Below are positions 1-13,700 of a stretch of 64,000 nt of DNA, one piece after another; the stretch's first letter is position 1, and every line of letters starts with the position of its first letter. Source of the DNA: Acorus gramineus (taxonomy: Eukaryota > Streptophyta > Magnoliopsida > Acorales > Acoraceae). The stretch covers positions 8,059,360 through 8,123,359 of the forward strand of contig CM060857.1 of the NCBI GenBank assembly GCA_030737835.1. Reading direction: 5' to 3'. The position numbers and the translations under genes are program-made. The notes beneath the pieces are model-generated. The model did no database searches. It saw nothing but the letters and a program-made list of their open reading frames with translations, and had not been told where the DNA came from.

Positions 1-16
1 ATCATGAAATATAATT

Positions 17-645
17 AAGAGCAACTTAATTTGAGCTCAATTTGAAATATGGAGTGTTCACCCTCAACCCTCCATATTTGATCGAAATTCATTTTTGGAG
101 GGTGTTACACTCTAATCATCACCTTTCATTTTTTCTTATTATTTTTAAAATTATATAATGTTATATAAAAACTCATTAATAAATATTATTACTATTAATC
201 CATTTATATAAAAAATTATACCATTGAAAAGATCTCATTAAGATCTTTAAAATGAGTTTCATATTAAATGGTTTTGGAATTATTTTTAAATTATTAATTT
301 TTTAATTAAATAAATAAAATAATTCTTGAATAATCAAACGTATGAGGATTTATTTAAAATTAATTATAATATAATTTAATATTAGTCTCATTTTGAAGGT
401 CTCGATTACATCTTTTCAATTATGATACTTTTATTAAAAATGGATTAGCGGATCTAAATATACATTAGATTTAGATTGATCTAATTAGTGTATAAAGAAA
501 AAAAATGAAAAAAGTGATTTGGAGGTGGCCTCCAGATTTGAATGGTCAAATCCAAATCTCTAAATCTAGATGTGGATATGGAGTGTGGTTGGAACACACT
601 ACTCTCCAATTTGGAGATATGAAATATGGATGAAGATGCTCTAAT
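17..645. repeat. Possible degenerate hAT-like MITE
   Basis: The left edge (ATTAAGAGCAACTT) and the reverse complement of the right edge (ATTAGAGCATCTTC) resemble each other. Further in, both arms carry related blocks around ATATGGAGTG and CTCCATAT. The right-edge motif resembles the GAGCATCTCCAAC ends of common plant hAT-type MITEs. No clear target-site duplication is visible and the middle is plain AT-rich DNA without a credible gene. Boundaries are approximate. Confidence 0.3.
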
Positions 646-1736
646 GGGGGTCATAGGGTGGTGCCGTGGTGGAACGGTCAATATTGTGTGGTAGTGGGAA
701 TATCTGTTCCTATTACATTATTAGCTAAATAGGAACATAGCCATCAAAAATTATAGTTTATACTCACAAAATATATATATATTTTTTTAATTTTCTTATT
801 CATCCAGGAATTCCACCCTTATGTCATGAGACTGATGGGGGATTACATATGTACTACTACTTCACCCTCTTTCGAAAGCTGATCAAATATCATCTCTTTG
901 GAAAGCAGGATAAAGAAGGACTAACATTGATATTATAAGAAAAAAGCTGTTTATATTGAAAGAATAAGGTGGTATTGATAATGCTACAATAAGGGCTATA
1001 AGATGGTATTAATATTCTAAGTCTCCTCTGAAATTGAGTTATTCTATCCGATCTATGTCATAATTATATGAAGAGTTTATATATCAAATCACCTCTTATA
1101 AATCAAACAATAAAAACTTCATTATTCCGTCTCCTAACAATAAACAAAAAAATCACCCAAACATAAATAGCTTAATCCACTGGCATAATTATTTACATCG
1201 AATAACCTAATTCTTGTATCTAAACAGGGGGGAACATCTTCCCGTATACCATATCAACCAATGATGGGATGGAACTTTAAATCCAAATAGAGACCTAGTC
1301 AACATAATCACAATATGACAAACTAATATTAATCACAATGTTTAATTTTTTTAAAATGATTTAACTTGAGACATTTTTCAGGCGATGGACACAAATATGA
1401 ATGAAAAGTCCCTCCCAATGTCATACTCTCCATAAATATGAACCAGTAAGTTTTAACATCAATGTGACTCTACAACCACAACAGGACTAGGAGACAGCCC
1501 AAGCACTTTTTAACATTGTTCCAACTGACCCATGTAACCAATAAAATTAGACAATTTTACAAAATGACATAATATTATTCTCCCATCACAGGCATTACAA
1601 GTGCAATACAATGGTACGCTAACAAAGAAAGCGAGAAATATAACTCAGATTGCCTAAATATTATTTTAAGCTACAAAATTTTCACATCCAATAAGACACA
1701 AGAAAAATCAAAACTTGCAAATAATTCTACAGGATC
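646..1736. other. Intergenic 3' flank of the Rix1-like gene
   Basis: AT-rich sequence without a credible ORF. It holds one copy of a dispersed repeat (939-1236). The stretch next to 1736 is expected to carry the 3' UTR and poly(A) site of the minus-strand gene, but no single poly(A) signal could be chosen with confidence. Confidence 0.6.
939..1236 (+). repeat. Dispersed repeat family R1, copy 1 (degenerate)
   Basis: Shares an ordered series of short blocks with the segments near 5236, 22780 and 36720: a TATATCAAATCA-like motif, CTTATAAATCA, then AACAATAAAAACTTCATTATT, a CTAACAATAAACAAA tail and an end like CTAAACAGGGG. It is the most decayed copy. It looks like an old non-autonomous DNA transposon, but no terminal inverted repeat could be fixed. 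Confidence 0.4.
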
Positions 1737-4700
1737 TCACTCATCTGAATCACTAGAATCTATGTCCTTAATCTCTGGAAGAGAATTCATAGAAGGTGTG
1801 TCAGAATCATATTGGAAACCTAGCTCCTTCCCTTTATCCAAAATAGGACTGTTTGGCCTTCTGCTTTTATCTGGCACAGTAACAACTGAAGCTGCATCTT
1901 GTCTAGGTTCCAAAACATCACCACTCAAATCACTGGCTGAGACCACAGCATTGTTATCACAAGCAACAATGCCACCATTTACGCCGCAAAGGCGAGACTC
2001 GGATGGTTGGACATCAACCATACTTTGATCTTCATCTTCTCCTCTCATATCCACATCAACAGTGTTTCTGGATTCCTCGGTTCCTCCAATGGCACCACCC
2101 AAAACCTTGCTATTTGTCATTTCGGCTTCAGCATGTTTAAGAATGACCTCCCCCGCATCTTTGGAATCCCCTGTTGGCTTATCTGGGTTGTGTGTGTCAT
2201 CTTTGGTTTCTTCAAACCCCAACCAACTATTGTATAGCTGCTTATCGTCAAGACCAATGTCATCTTTTAAAAATAGCGTTTTGGGCATCTGATCACTGGA
2301 ATTTATACTGTCCAGAAACTTGTGATTATCATTTGCTGGGATGTCTGACAGCGGAAGGGCCCGGGGATGGATGAGTACTTCTAGGGCCATTGTTGCGTGT
2401 GCACAGAACTCGGCAAGTTTTGTACCAGTTTCTTGCTTTCCTGCAAAGACATATCAATAATGCTTTCAATTGAAACAGGGAATGAACAACTTTTTTTGAG
2501 AAACTTGAGAAGCTATTGTTCATTTGTTTGCAAATGAGAATTTACCTCTCTGAAGAAGTTCAAGTCCTTGAGACAAATAAGGGGGCCGAACATGAGCTGG
2601 AGAGAGAAGGGATGCCAAAAGGGCCTTAAATGCAGCAAGCTGAAAGTCAGCTCGAGTGATCGATTGTTCATTTACCATCTTTAGAAACTTCTCCCCATGC
2701 GACCATCCTGCATGGCTGGCATTTGTTGCTACGGTTACCAAGAGGAGGTCCACATCTGAACGCCAAGATTCAGACCCAAATGCACCGCCCTGGAAAAAAA
2801 AAATCCAAACAAGCTATAGATGAACTCTTTTTTTTGTTCTTTAACATAACATAATTGTGAAAGCCGAACACAACAGACACGGGTTGGAAATATGAAATGA
2901 GGTACTACACAACAACCAACAAGTATAGGCTCTACTAAAGAACAACCAATATAAGATTTAATGAAGTCATGGTGAAACAGAACGGCTTACATGTTAGAAA
3001 ACATTTGTTCTAACTGGTCATTATAGGTAAGTTAATGATGGGTCAAGTTATTAGCTAATTTAAACAGAAGGGCACCAACTAAATGATAGGGTTGGCGACT
3101 GTAAAAATAAGTCTTACTGATTGTTAACAAAGAAATTTCTGGATATATTTGTTGTAGACGATCCACAATAGGCAGAAAAAGAAGAAGAAAAAAGAGTGCG
3201 AAGGTTACCAAAATCACTTAGTTCATCAATTAGATTACGAGAGATCCTAGTGAGAGGAACCAAAAAAATCAATATGGCATCTCACCCACACGTGTGAAAG
3301 ATGTCACACATATATGCTGCATGCATGCAAGCAAGCGCACTTGTACATATACACACCCACATGGACATGCACACTCACACCCACAGATGCCGACGGTTAA
3401 AGGAGTGGTATGATATAATGGAGAACAAGGAACAGTGATATATACCACATTATAGAAGAGATTGATAGTCTGAAGTTGGTTGTTGTTGAGAAGTACCCTG
3501 CATGGTACATAGAGTATTTCATGCAATGCATCTTATGATACTAGCTAGAGTCATGGCAATTAAAAGACATAAAATCGGTAATGTATGATCACATATCACA
3601 CAAAGCAAGAGTTTTATTTGAGGACTCATGAGAAGGAAAAATACCACAGTTACAAGGTCTTCAAGTGCCTCCAGTGCAGCTAATTGAACAGACATTGGGG
3701 CTGTTGGTTTACTGCTAAGTGCTTCAATCTCCTGGCATGCCGTGTTTGGGGACTCCTTTGCTGATTCAATACTATGCTTCCTTTTCTTATTGCTACTTTG
3801 CTGAACCACACAGGAAGCTTTTGAGGAATATGCAATGCAAGATACTGAGCCATTCCCATGTGCAATGTAGCCCAAATCAGCAAATGCATTGTTAACTACA
3901 GGCTGAGCAATGTATAGTGCCATTCCTGCTCAAGATCCAATCCTGCGAATTAGTACAACACCTAATTGATTACCCAAATCCATAAACTGAGTGAGAGAAG
4001 GGAAAAAAAAAAAGATATAATGGGCTAGACTAGATAACGAATCCTTTTTGAAGGAGTTATACAAAGAAAGCATTTAAACATGCAGAAAACATTACAGTTC
4101 AAAGAGAACAATGGGAACTCAGGGAACACATGCATTAACTACAAAGTGAATTCTTTTTTCTAAATAAAACTTTCCCGGATTTAAAAAACCATAAGAATTA
4201 GTCTTAAATGTGCAGAGTTGAAAGAAAACAACCAGTATATAGAAAAGTCTGCAGAATTAAGCATCATAGTGTTTGTTAAGCCTGAAATCTAATTCATAAT
4301 GAATTTCAGTGTGGTGCAGAAGGAATTCTATATAATACAAGTGCAGGCCCTATAGGAGAAACAGAAATGGAACTGATTAGTTTTAAAGCAATTGATTTGC
4401 AAATGAATAAGAATGACCTTATCTGGCATTCCATAATCTTTCAAAGGTCCAGATATCTTTCTGGCTGATGTCCCCAGAAATCTTCGAGCGCCACCCCCCC
4501 ACCCCCCCAAATTGGAGTTCTAGTTACTCCTCTGGCTGTACATGAAGGTTGATAGCATGATCAGAATGATGATATAAATAGTTGTGGGACTTAGAACCAG
4601 CAGTGGGGATGTCTCTGAATTTAATGGACTTCGAGGATAAATAGACAATCTGAATCTTGCAGGCAGGGATCCTCAAAAGAACGAAAATAAATTGTTTTGA

Positions 4701-7700
4701 TGACTGCAATTTTGTCATGTTGGAAGTAGTTCCATTTGGATGGTATTGATTATTCTTTTCTACACCTGCTCTGCTGGCCCACTTTTTCACTATAGCTTGA
4801 CTTGTAGACATAGTAGGATTTAACTGAGAAACCTACATCTAAGTTGCATTTCCAGACCACCATACCATCACTGGCCAGGTTCAAGTTGGTCGAAGAAGAT
4901 CTAATTAGGCAATAGCGTCTCCGATTTTATTGTCAGAGCGAGCTTTTCTTTTCTTTTCTTTTTTGCAAAATTGGTTTCCCCTGGGTTTGATCCCCTAACC
5001 TCCTATATGGAGAGAGCCAATTTAACCAAAGCTCGGTTCGCTTCTAATGGGATCCGGTGCCATTAGTGCCGGTATGACCACACCCGTCACAGTGAGCTAT
5101 TATGCTTTCATTTCTATAACCTCGTCGTGCTTTCTCAGGAACTGACAGGTGGGAGCTTGAATAGTCTTCTTTTTCTATGATGTATGAAATGTGGATAAGT
5201 TCTCTTTAGATAAGTCTGCGAGATAAATTAGTTTGTGGAATAAGGGTGAATAAACCCAAAAAAACATATTTGCAAAAAAAAGGTGGGTATAGCTATGTTG
5301 AAATAGGTGGAAATAAGATGATATTGGTACCCCATATCCCCCCTTATATTGTGTTCTACTACCCATTCTATTCCACTGGTATAAAAGGGGTCTACATGTC
5401 AAATCACTTGTTATCACCTCTTAAAAATAAGGAGATCCACATTTCAAATCATTTTTTCATCTTTTATAAATCTTTATCCACTTTTTACACAACTTATCTA
5501 TGGCCAACCAAACAACTAAAATTTCATTATTACATTTCCCAACGAGAATAACTAAAAACATAAACAAACAAAAAATGACTGATTCAATTGGTATAGTTAT
5601 TTGGAATGATTATCTATCCCATAATAGATTACGTCACTACCCAAACAGGGACTAAATGATCTCCTGAAGATGACAAACTTGAGGAACGGGCCTCTTTTTC
5701 CTTATCCCTGATATTGCCCAGAAAAACAGGACTTTCTTTATTATGTACAGAAATTTCTCGCTTTTTGACCTATAAAAATTGAGAGCCGGCATTTATTTCT
5801 TGTCTCTTTCTTGCACGTGTTCTTTTTTTTTGTTCGTGATCTCCATACGTAGTTTCTCTGTCCTTTTCCCCTCGAGTTTTTTTCGGGTGGGAGGGAATCT
5901 AAACTATCATAAATAAATCACATTCAGGTTTTAAATGAGCCATAATTTGCAATTGTTCTTTTTTTTTCAGAAGAATTATAATGCCTCCAAGGTCTCATTA
6001 TTTCACCCAAGTAATTTCCATATTACCTATGTTACCAGTTGATTTATTTAGGCATTTGTTTCATACATACAGCAGAATTTATAAGTCATTTGTTCCATTT
6101 GTAAATCAGTGCAATCCTTCTCCATCAAGCATCGAGCTTTGAGTCTTATCATGAAGCGGCATAGGTGGAGGTACATAAGGCATTTGCCTTTAATCAAAAG
6201 AAACTAGTTCAATCCTTCTCCATCAAGCATCGAGCTTTGAGTCTATTATCATGAAGCGGCATAGGTGGAGGTACATAAGGCATTTGCCCTTAATCAAAAG
6301 AAACTAGTTTTCTTTAGTTGTATGTATAATGTATGAACATTTTAGTGAACCCAGTTGCTAAGAGTCATGCCAAAGTAATCCACCTTGATAGCATGGACAA
6401 TTTTCTAGGTTTCAATTTGTCTTTCCAAAAGAAAGCTGATCATAAACACATCTTTCACAGAAAAATAAATAAGTAAAAATAAATTCAGGATGAATACACA
6501 AGAGCACGTGAACAAGCTTACAGAATTATTGAATACAAATAACACATCTTAAAAGCTATATCAAGTGATTAACACATACCAACACCCATGGACGTCAGCA
6601 GTATTCGCATAATAGAATAAATCTTTATCCTTAAGTCGGGTAATGCGGCTCTTGTGAAATACTCCATTAGGAGCCGTGCAACCCCTGCAGCATGTGGTAA
6701 AAGTTGTCTGTACAAAAAGATAGGGAATGGTATCAGCATCATATCCAGTCCATCACCATACCAAATAGGATTTCATTAACTACACATTTTTACAGAAAAA
6801 CATAGCAATGCAACTATAGCACACCATAAATCTAGCAATGCTTTTCGGACAATTAAAATGAAAGTGCAAATTACAAATTTACGTCACATTATAAAATCAA
6901 ACAATGATGTTCAGATAACTAAATATTATTGACAAAGAAATATGTACCTAAATGCTTCAGAACAATACAGCTGAGAACATTGTAAACCAAGAGGTATGAT
7001 TACAATGAAAAATGAGAGCAATGAAAACATTGTAAACCAAGAGGTATGACTTGAAAAAATGGTGACATATTGATATCTTGCAAAAATGTATATTTAATCT
7101 CCTTTGTTTACATTTGGACATTAAATATCATTGGTGGTCATATCTTTCCTAACACTCAATCATATGGTATATTCAAGTCAAACTAACAGCTTACCTACGT
7201 GCTCCCTTAATAATTGCAGTCAGAAGATCCAGGGTCTCTAAATGCAAAATTGGAAGCTCAGAACAGATCAACTCTTGATGCAAGGAAGTAATGAAGGGAG
7301 ACATAGATGCATGAAGTGAACCATCCACTGACAGTACTCTCCATACAAGTGCCAACAAAGCGCGGGTAGGAACTGTCACCTGCTCAATAAACAAAGTAAT
7401 TCTTTTAAAAAAATAAAATAAACAAAATAATTTCTTTACATTTTATGCACAATATTTAAACATGTTATCTTATCTCTATAATATTCAACTAGAGTCCTTG
7501 ATGGGCCATTTTTTAGTCTACCTGTACAGGATAAGAATTAGCAAGCATTGCACAACAGCACTGCATCAGAACTGATATCCTAGGCACCAGAAGTTGCCTA
7601 AACCTTTTAATTCCTTCGTCAGAAGTTTCATCTGACAGTGATTGCCCGCCGAGGGGAGGAGGGGGATCCTTTCCTGATGGAACTAAGAATCTCATGGCTT

Positions 7701-10700
7701 CAGTGTGCCTAGTTTCTGCAAAACATGGGAATTTTAATTTTCAGCATCCACTGTGAAAATGTGAACAGCAAGTCTGAATCAATTATTCAGTGAAAGGTCA
7801 TACCTTCTTCAAATAATTCAAAAGACTCATTCAGATGCACATTAATAGATATTAAAATCCTTTGCATCAGTAAAGACCAGCTTTCGTTGTCCCCCCTTGC
7901 TTTTGGAAGTAATGCCATGCACTTAGCAAATTTCTAGATATAGGAAATACACATTTTAGTATTATCCTTTTCCAGAACCACAAATGCAAAGAGAACCAAA
8001 CTTTTATGTCTACATTTCCTGTAATAGACAAACATTACAAAATAAAGGCCAGAGAATTCTCACCTCAGACATTTTCATACTGCATCTCCCTGACATGAAT
8101 TTTGACACGATAGCAGTTTCAGCCTGTCACAAACATTGTTTCCCGATCTTATAAACTTTAATTAATGAACGGAGTAGGAATGTAAAAAATATACTTCATG
8201 AGGTCAAAAGCACTAACAAGCAACAGCATTAACAGAAATAAATCAACTTCAGGGAAGAATTGCTTTACGACATAAGAAGAAAGAAGAAAAGAAAAGAAAA
8301 AAAACACATTTTTGGCTCCCGTGTCGTGTATGGGCCATATCTGACAAGGTAATCTGGTAAATATCAGAGGACACACACAGGACGTGTCCAACACGTGCCG
8401 GGCACCTGTCCGTATCCGACGCGAGTACGGCCATGGTCCCAGCATCCCCGTGCTTTAGAGGCACCAAACATCAGGATCTTGCTAATTCCTGCTTTTGCTA
8501 TGTTTTTAATTTTCTGTTTTTCCTTTATGTTTTCATCTTGCACAATGGGCTCTAGGCGACTCAGGATACCATCCCACATATTGTTCAACTAGGGTTACTT
8601 CATTGAAGAAGCTTTTCATTTCTAGTCAACCAAATGTTCCAGCATACATGCAGGATCAAGATCTTGAATTTCACTCTCCAATTAAAATGAATTTGGTAGA
8701 TGAATTCCTAACATTCCCCCCCCCCCCCCCCCAACAAAAAAAAAGAAAAAAGATGATCTTGAATTTCACTTTGGCATTTTGTTTTTTGAGAAATAACTTT
8801 GGCTGATTAGTCACTCTTTTTTGTTGTGTTTCTGAAAGAATCTCCATATTCTCCTAGATGAATGGAAGAATATTGTCTTTCCCCCAAAATGGATGTAGCC
8901 TCATCCAGTTTTCTTTGCTCTACGTTTACTTAATAAAAAGGGTTGTATGGAAGATCCACAGCATTATTTTCTGGAAACATCCCCATGTAAGAATCTTCTC
9001 CAAGAGCACTCCACTTCCCACAAGGTTCTCAGAGAGCTATACACTTTCCCACACTGGCAAGTACAAGTTTCAATAAATTAAAAAATTAATAAACTTCACT
9101 ACAAAACATTCTTTATGGCTAATGCTAACAATGTGTCTCTAGAAGTGTAATATCTGGTTCGTGTAAACCTTTTGTCCATTCTGTAATATCTCAGCTCATG
9201 GAAAACTAAGACAACCCAACTACGTTCATCTTGAATCTATGAGAACTCACAACATGGTGGTGAGTACAGACAGGTAAATGAGTTGTCAGACAATTTAGTG
9301 CTGGACATAAGCTAACCCAACCTGTGCATGAGCTCAAACCCAATCCTGAGTGGAGTGAGGTTTAGTGGGTTCAGTCAATTTCAAAGGGATGAAGTCAACC
9401 AGAGCTTCTTCATGCCAGTGCATGAAATTAAGAATCATGTTAGGTGCGCAAGAGAATAGGTGTAGGGGGGAGGTGGGAGAGGGAGGCACCATTTGAATAT
9501 CAAACCTGGCAAGAAAAAGTTCAGAGATGTATTACTTAAGAAATGTTTGTCTATAAAAAGTTTTATTTTTTTGGGGTGGTGTGTGTGTGGGGGGGAGAGT
9601 CTCCTCGATTTTAATATCGAATTTAATGTGTGTTCTTGAAGAAAGATTTGTTTACCTCCGAAAATGGACCGCTAAAAGCCAAAAAAATTCAGAATTTTCT
9701 ATGGATTGCAAAAATAATAAATAACCTGAGCTTTTGTTGAAGGATTTGCTTGGAATGGGGACAAGACAACCATGGTTTCATTATAATGTGGTTTACATTT
9801 TAATATGAAATAATGACATCATTTTCAAAAAAAAAAAAGACCCTGTTTCATAAACAGATCAGGTTCAGATTAAGTTCAGAGCTCAACACAAGTGCAACAG
9901 TACTTCAGGTCAGTTTAGGAACTTTCAGCCAGAGCCCATAAAATCTGAAGCAAAACTATCTCAAATTTTATATTGGGAGACCAGGTTCTTCCAAATTTGG
10001 ATTGTCTATATAAATTTATTTGGATACTGTATTAAAACAGCAACATTGACAATAAATAACAGCAGGCATAAAGGACAGAAAGAAAGGGGCTTACAGTGTC
10101 AAAATGCCGATGCATGGAAGATGGGAAGAGTGTAACGAGAGTGCATAATAAGTCAATTGCTCCCTCCTGCAATGTATTTAGGTATCAAAGAAAAAATGTA
10201 TTCTGATAAAAATACATTGTATACTTCAAAGAACAAGTTAACATAACAAAGTAAAAATGACAAATCACATGAGCAGTTGGGTATGGTTGTTAAAAAGAAC
10301 TAATTGAAAATATGGACAAGCATGCACCATAACTTATTGTGATGTCTCCAAATTAATGAATGAGCACCTATTGAACATTTAAATGCATATTGCTTTTGCT
10401 ATGAAGTGAATTTCTACAAGATATTAACATACGCAAGCATATAATATAGATAAAAATTATCCTCAATAACATCCTAAGTTCTAAACATTCATAATCAACT
10501 GCCCTTATAGTGCTCCCATCCTTGACAAATATTTTCACTACCACTCTTCCTTTTACTGTTAAACAATATAACTAAACTCATTTTTGATTAATAATGAACC
10601 TTTACTGCTGCGCAGGAAATAGGCTATGTGGGCACGGTGTCAGAAGAACTCGCACAAACATCATTCAGTGTTTTGTACCGCCAGTGGCCTGGTCCACATG

Positions 10701-13700
10701 GATGTAGCGCAACAATTTAGTGTTCAGAGAGAATACACTTCATGTAGAGAACATTTGGGAATCAGCTGTGAGATGTAAATATGATGTGGGAAAATTTTGC
10801 ACAAGATCTAGTTCAGTGGTCTTTTTGCAAGGGCGATTGATGATTCAGGGGTTGTTGGTTTGTTAGCTCTTTGAATGATCTTCTAGTGGATTACTCTTCT
10901 ACTAAGATCGCCGATCATTCCTTATCTCTTTTTAGCTTTATGTTTTGCACTTTGGGCTCGGTTCTTTATCTTAATAGAAGGGCGGACGGATATCGTTTTA
11001 TTCAAAAATAAAATTTGTTGGATCGAGATGTTATTGAAGTACAAATATAAGTAATTAAGCATTCTCATATTTGGGCGAAGGTGAACTCGTCTCTTGGACC
11101 CTTGGTTCAAAATATGGTTTCAAAACCATGTCAGAAATGTGGGATTGAATACATATAAGAAGTAGAAAAGGAGATACAGAGCCCAACCGCAAAATTCCAA
11201 TATTTTGTTCCCCATGCAGTTTGTTGGAGCATATGGATCTCTCAAAACGATTGCATCATCCAAAAGAAGAGATCCATACATCGAGAATACTTAGGCGGTT
11301 ATCACGATTACTCTATGAGCATGGGTCTCTATCTCCATGGAAGTGATTCACCCTACACCATTGGTGTTAATTGACAAGTGTTTTAATACCATCTATTAGG
11401 AGGAATTTTTGGAGGACTCCCCTCCCATGTCTTTCTTTGCTTTCTTTCTACAGAACACTTTGTTTTGATTTTGATTTGGAGATCCATCATCTCCTTTTGT
11501 ACAATGGGTTATTTACTTTAATATTATTGCTCCTATCCTCTTCTCAACAAATATATATTTGTAATTTTGTACATCTATAAGCATATCTATAGATACATAC
11601 AAACACATGTAAAAATACATACATACATATATGTAAACATATACACGTGCATGCACACACACATATACACAGGGATATCCTCAATCCCTGTTAAAAAGCA
11701 AAACTATGTTTGACTACCCCACAATAAATTCCTTCCTCTCAATTTACTCTATCAGGTTCGATGGGACATCAGGGATATCCCCAATCCCTGTTACATAGCA
11801 AAACCATGCTGGACTACCACACAACATTTTTTTTTATGAGAATACCACTCCATAAGAAATTTCCCCCTATCAATTTTTATTCTATCAGCTTTCAAGATAT
11901 GAGTACTCCACTGTTTAAGGAGACCGACAATGCATGACCATATTACCATATATTTTCCAATAGTATTGTCTACCATTGAACAACCTATCATTCCTTTTCT
12001 ACCAAAAGGTATAGCTTGAGGAACAATGATAAAAAAAAATGCCATCCATGGATCTACTAACTTAACTCAGCTTCTCAAGCCAGATAAGTGTGCAGGTCAC
12101 TGACTTTCCTAGAGCCATTTGCCAGAAGTTATACATATATAGTATCATTCAAAGACAATAAAAAATAAAATCCAAAAGAAAAAAAAAAGTCCAACAAAGA
12201 AGTAAAGGAAAATTCCATATAAAGCACCACTCACCACTACTTCTACAGAATCGTCAGATAATAACTGAAGAACTGGATGAACAGCCTTGCCAGAAAGAGA
12301 TGTCGCATCTTTCTTTACATTTGGGAACCCAAACAACCTGTTTTGACAGTATTTAAAGAGATGTAAGAGAAGTGTTGAGGCAATGGTCATCACGAGGTAG
12401 CTTTAGAATGCAAATCCTCAACACTCATGAAAACACACATCAAAGTTCTCAATAAAAGAAAAGAAAATCTCAGACAATTGAGGCCTGGAGTCAAAGATTA
12501 GTGCATCTCATGCTTTATTTAAAATGTTAATTAGAATTTTTATCTTTCAAGATTGACAAGACGCAACAGAAAACATCACAAATATATCAACTCCCATTGC
12601 TTGTCAGCTTTATGAATTCTCACACACCATAGAATAAAGATCATATGAAGATAATCTTACTATGGCAAACATCACCAAACACGTTATAAAAGAAATGATG
12701 TAACATTTTACTTATGGAAAGATCTTACCTTTCAAATAAAAAATCTCAAATTTATATATCCAACAAGAGCACAGGATGTAATTCAAAAACCACCACATGT
12801 AGCATGCTATATTTTTCACAAGTGGTTCATTTTATTTTATGTAGAAACTACGGTGCACAAGAGGCAAAATGTAAGCTTCAAAAAGAGCTAATAGTGATGA
12901 AGTGAAGAAAGACTCTCCTCTATCAGCCCAATAGTCTAGGGAGACCAAAATATAATGAATACTTTGGAATTCTACACTCTTTGCAAATAATACCCTATAA
13001 GGTATCCATATCCCAAAAACAATCAGAAAGGGGAAGCATGTGCAGAAAATAATAATCTGTATAACCACCAATAAGAAATAGGTTGCACCAATGAATTAGA
13101 TAGCCACCATCAAGATATAGGCTTATAATCCAAGGAGATGCAAAAATGAATTTTTATTTTTTGAAGAAAAGGGAGATGCAAAAAAGTTAAGCCATCTTTT
13201 TACTGCCAATTGAAGTTTACAATTTTTCCATGACAAATTAAAAATTTTCCCAGATAAAGTGGGAAGTCATCAGCAGAATTTTATTATGTCAGCGGTAGAA
13301 CTCCAACAAAAGGTGGACAAAGCCTGTCTCAAAAAAGGGAGACAAGACCAAAAAAGAAAATAAAATTCATGCTTACCCCTGATACATAAGTACCCTATAT
13401 AACGTCTTAACTAATCATCCAACCCTTCCCTCCTACAAGCAACACCAAGTCCACCCTCAAATCAAACAATTCCCACTCCTTTGGAAACAAAGTAACACTG
13501 CTCCACATGTTCTCCATATATGCTATACCCTATTTAAAATCTCCTTGTTCTTCATAATCCAAATTAACCAGCAGATGTATGATAAATAAATTGAGAAAGT
13601 ATGCTTTCATTTTTTATTTTATTTTTTGGACGGAAAGTATGCTTTCTTGTCATAGTAGGATTTTAAATTCAGATTCTCAGCTTCCCTATTCAATATTCAA

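Noticed and set aside
1762-2374. Plus-strand ORFs over the last exon of the Rix1-like gene
   Set aside because: They are antisense shadows of the acidic C-terminal coding exon.
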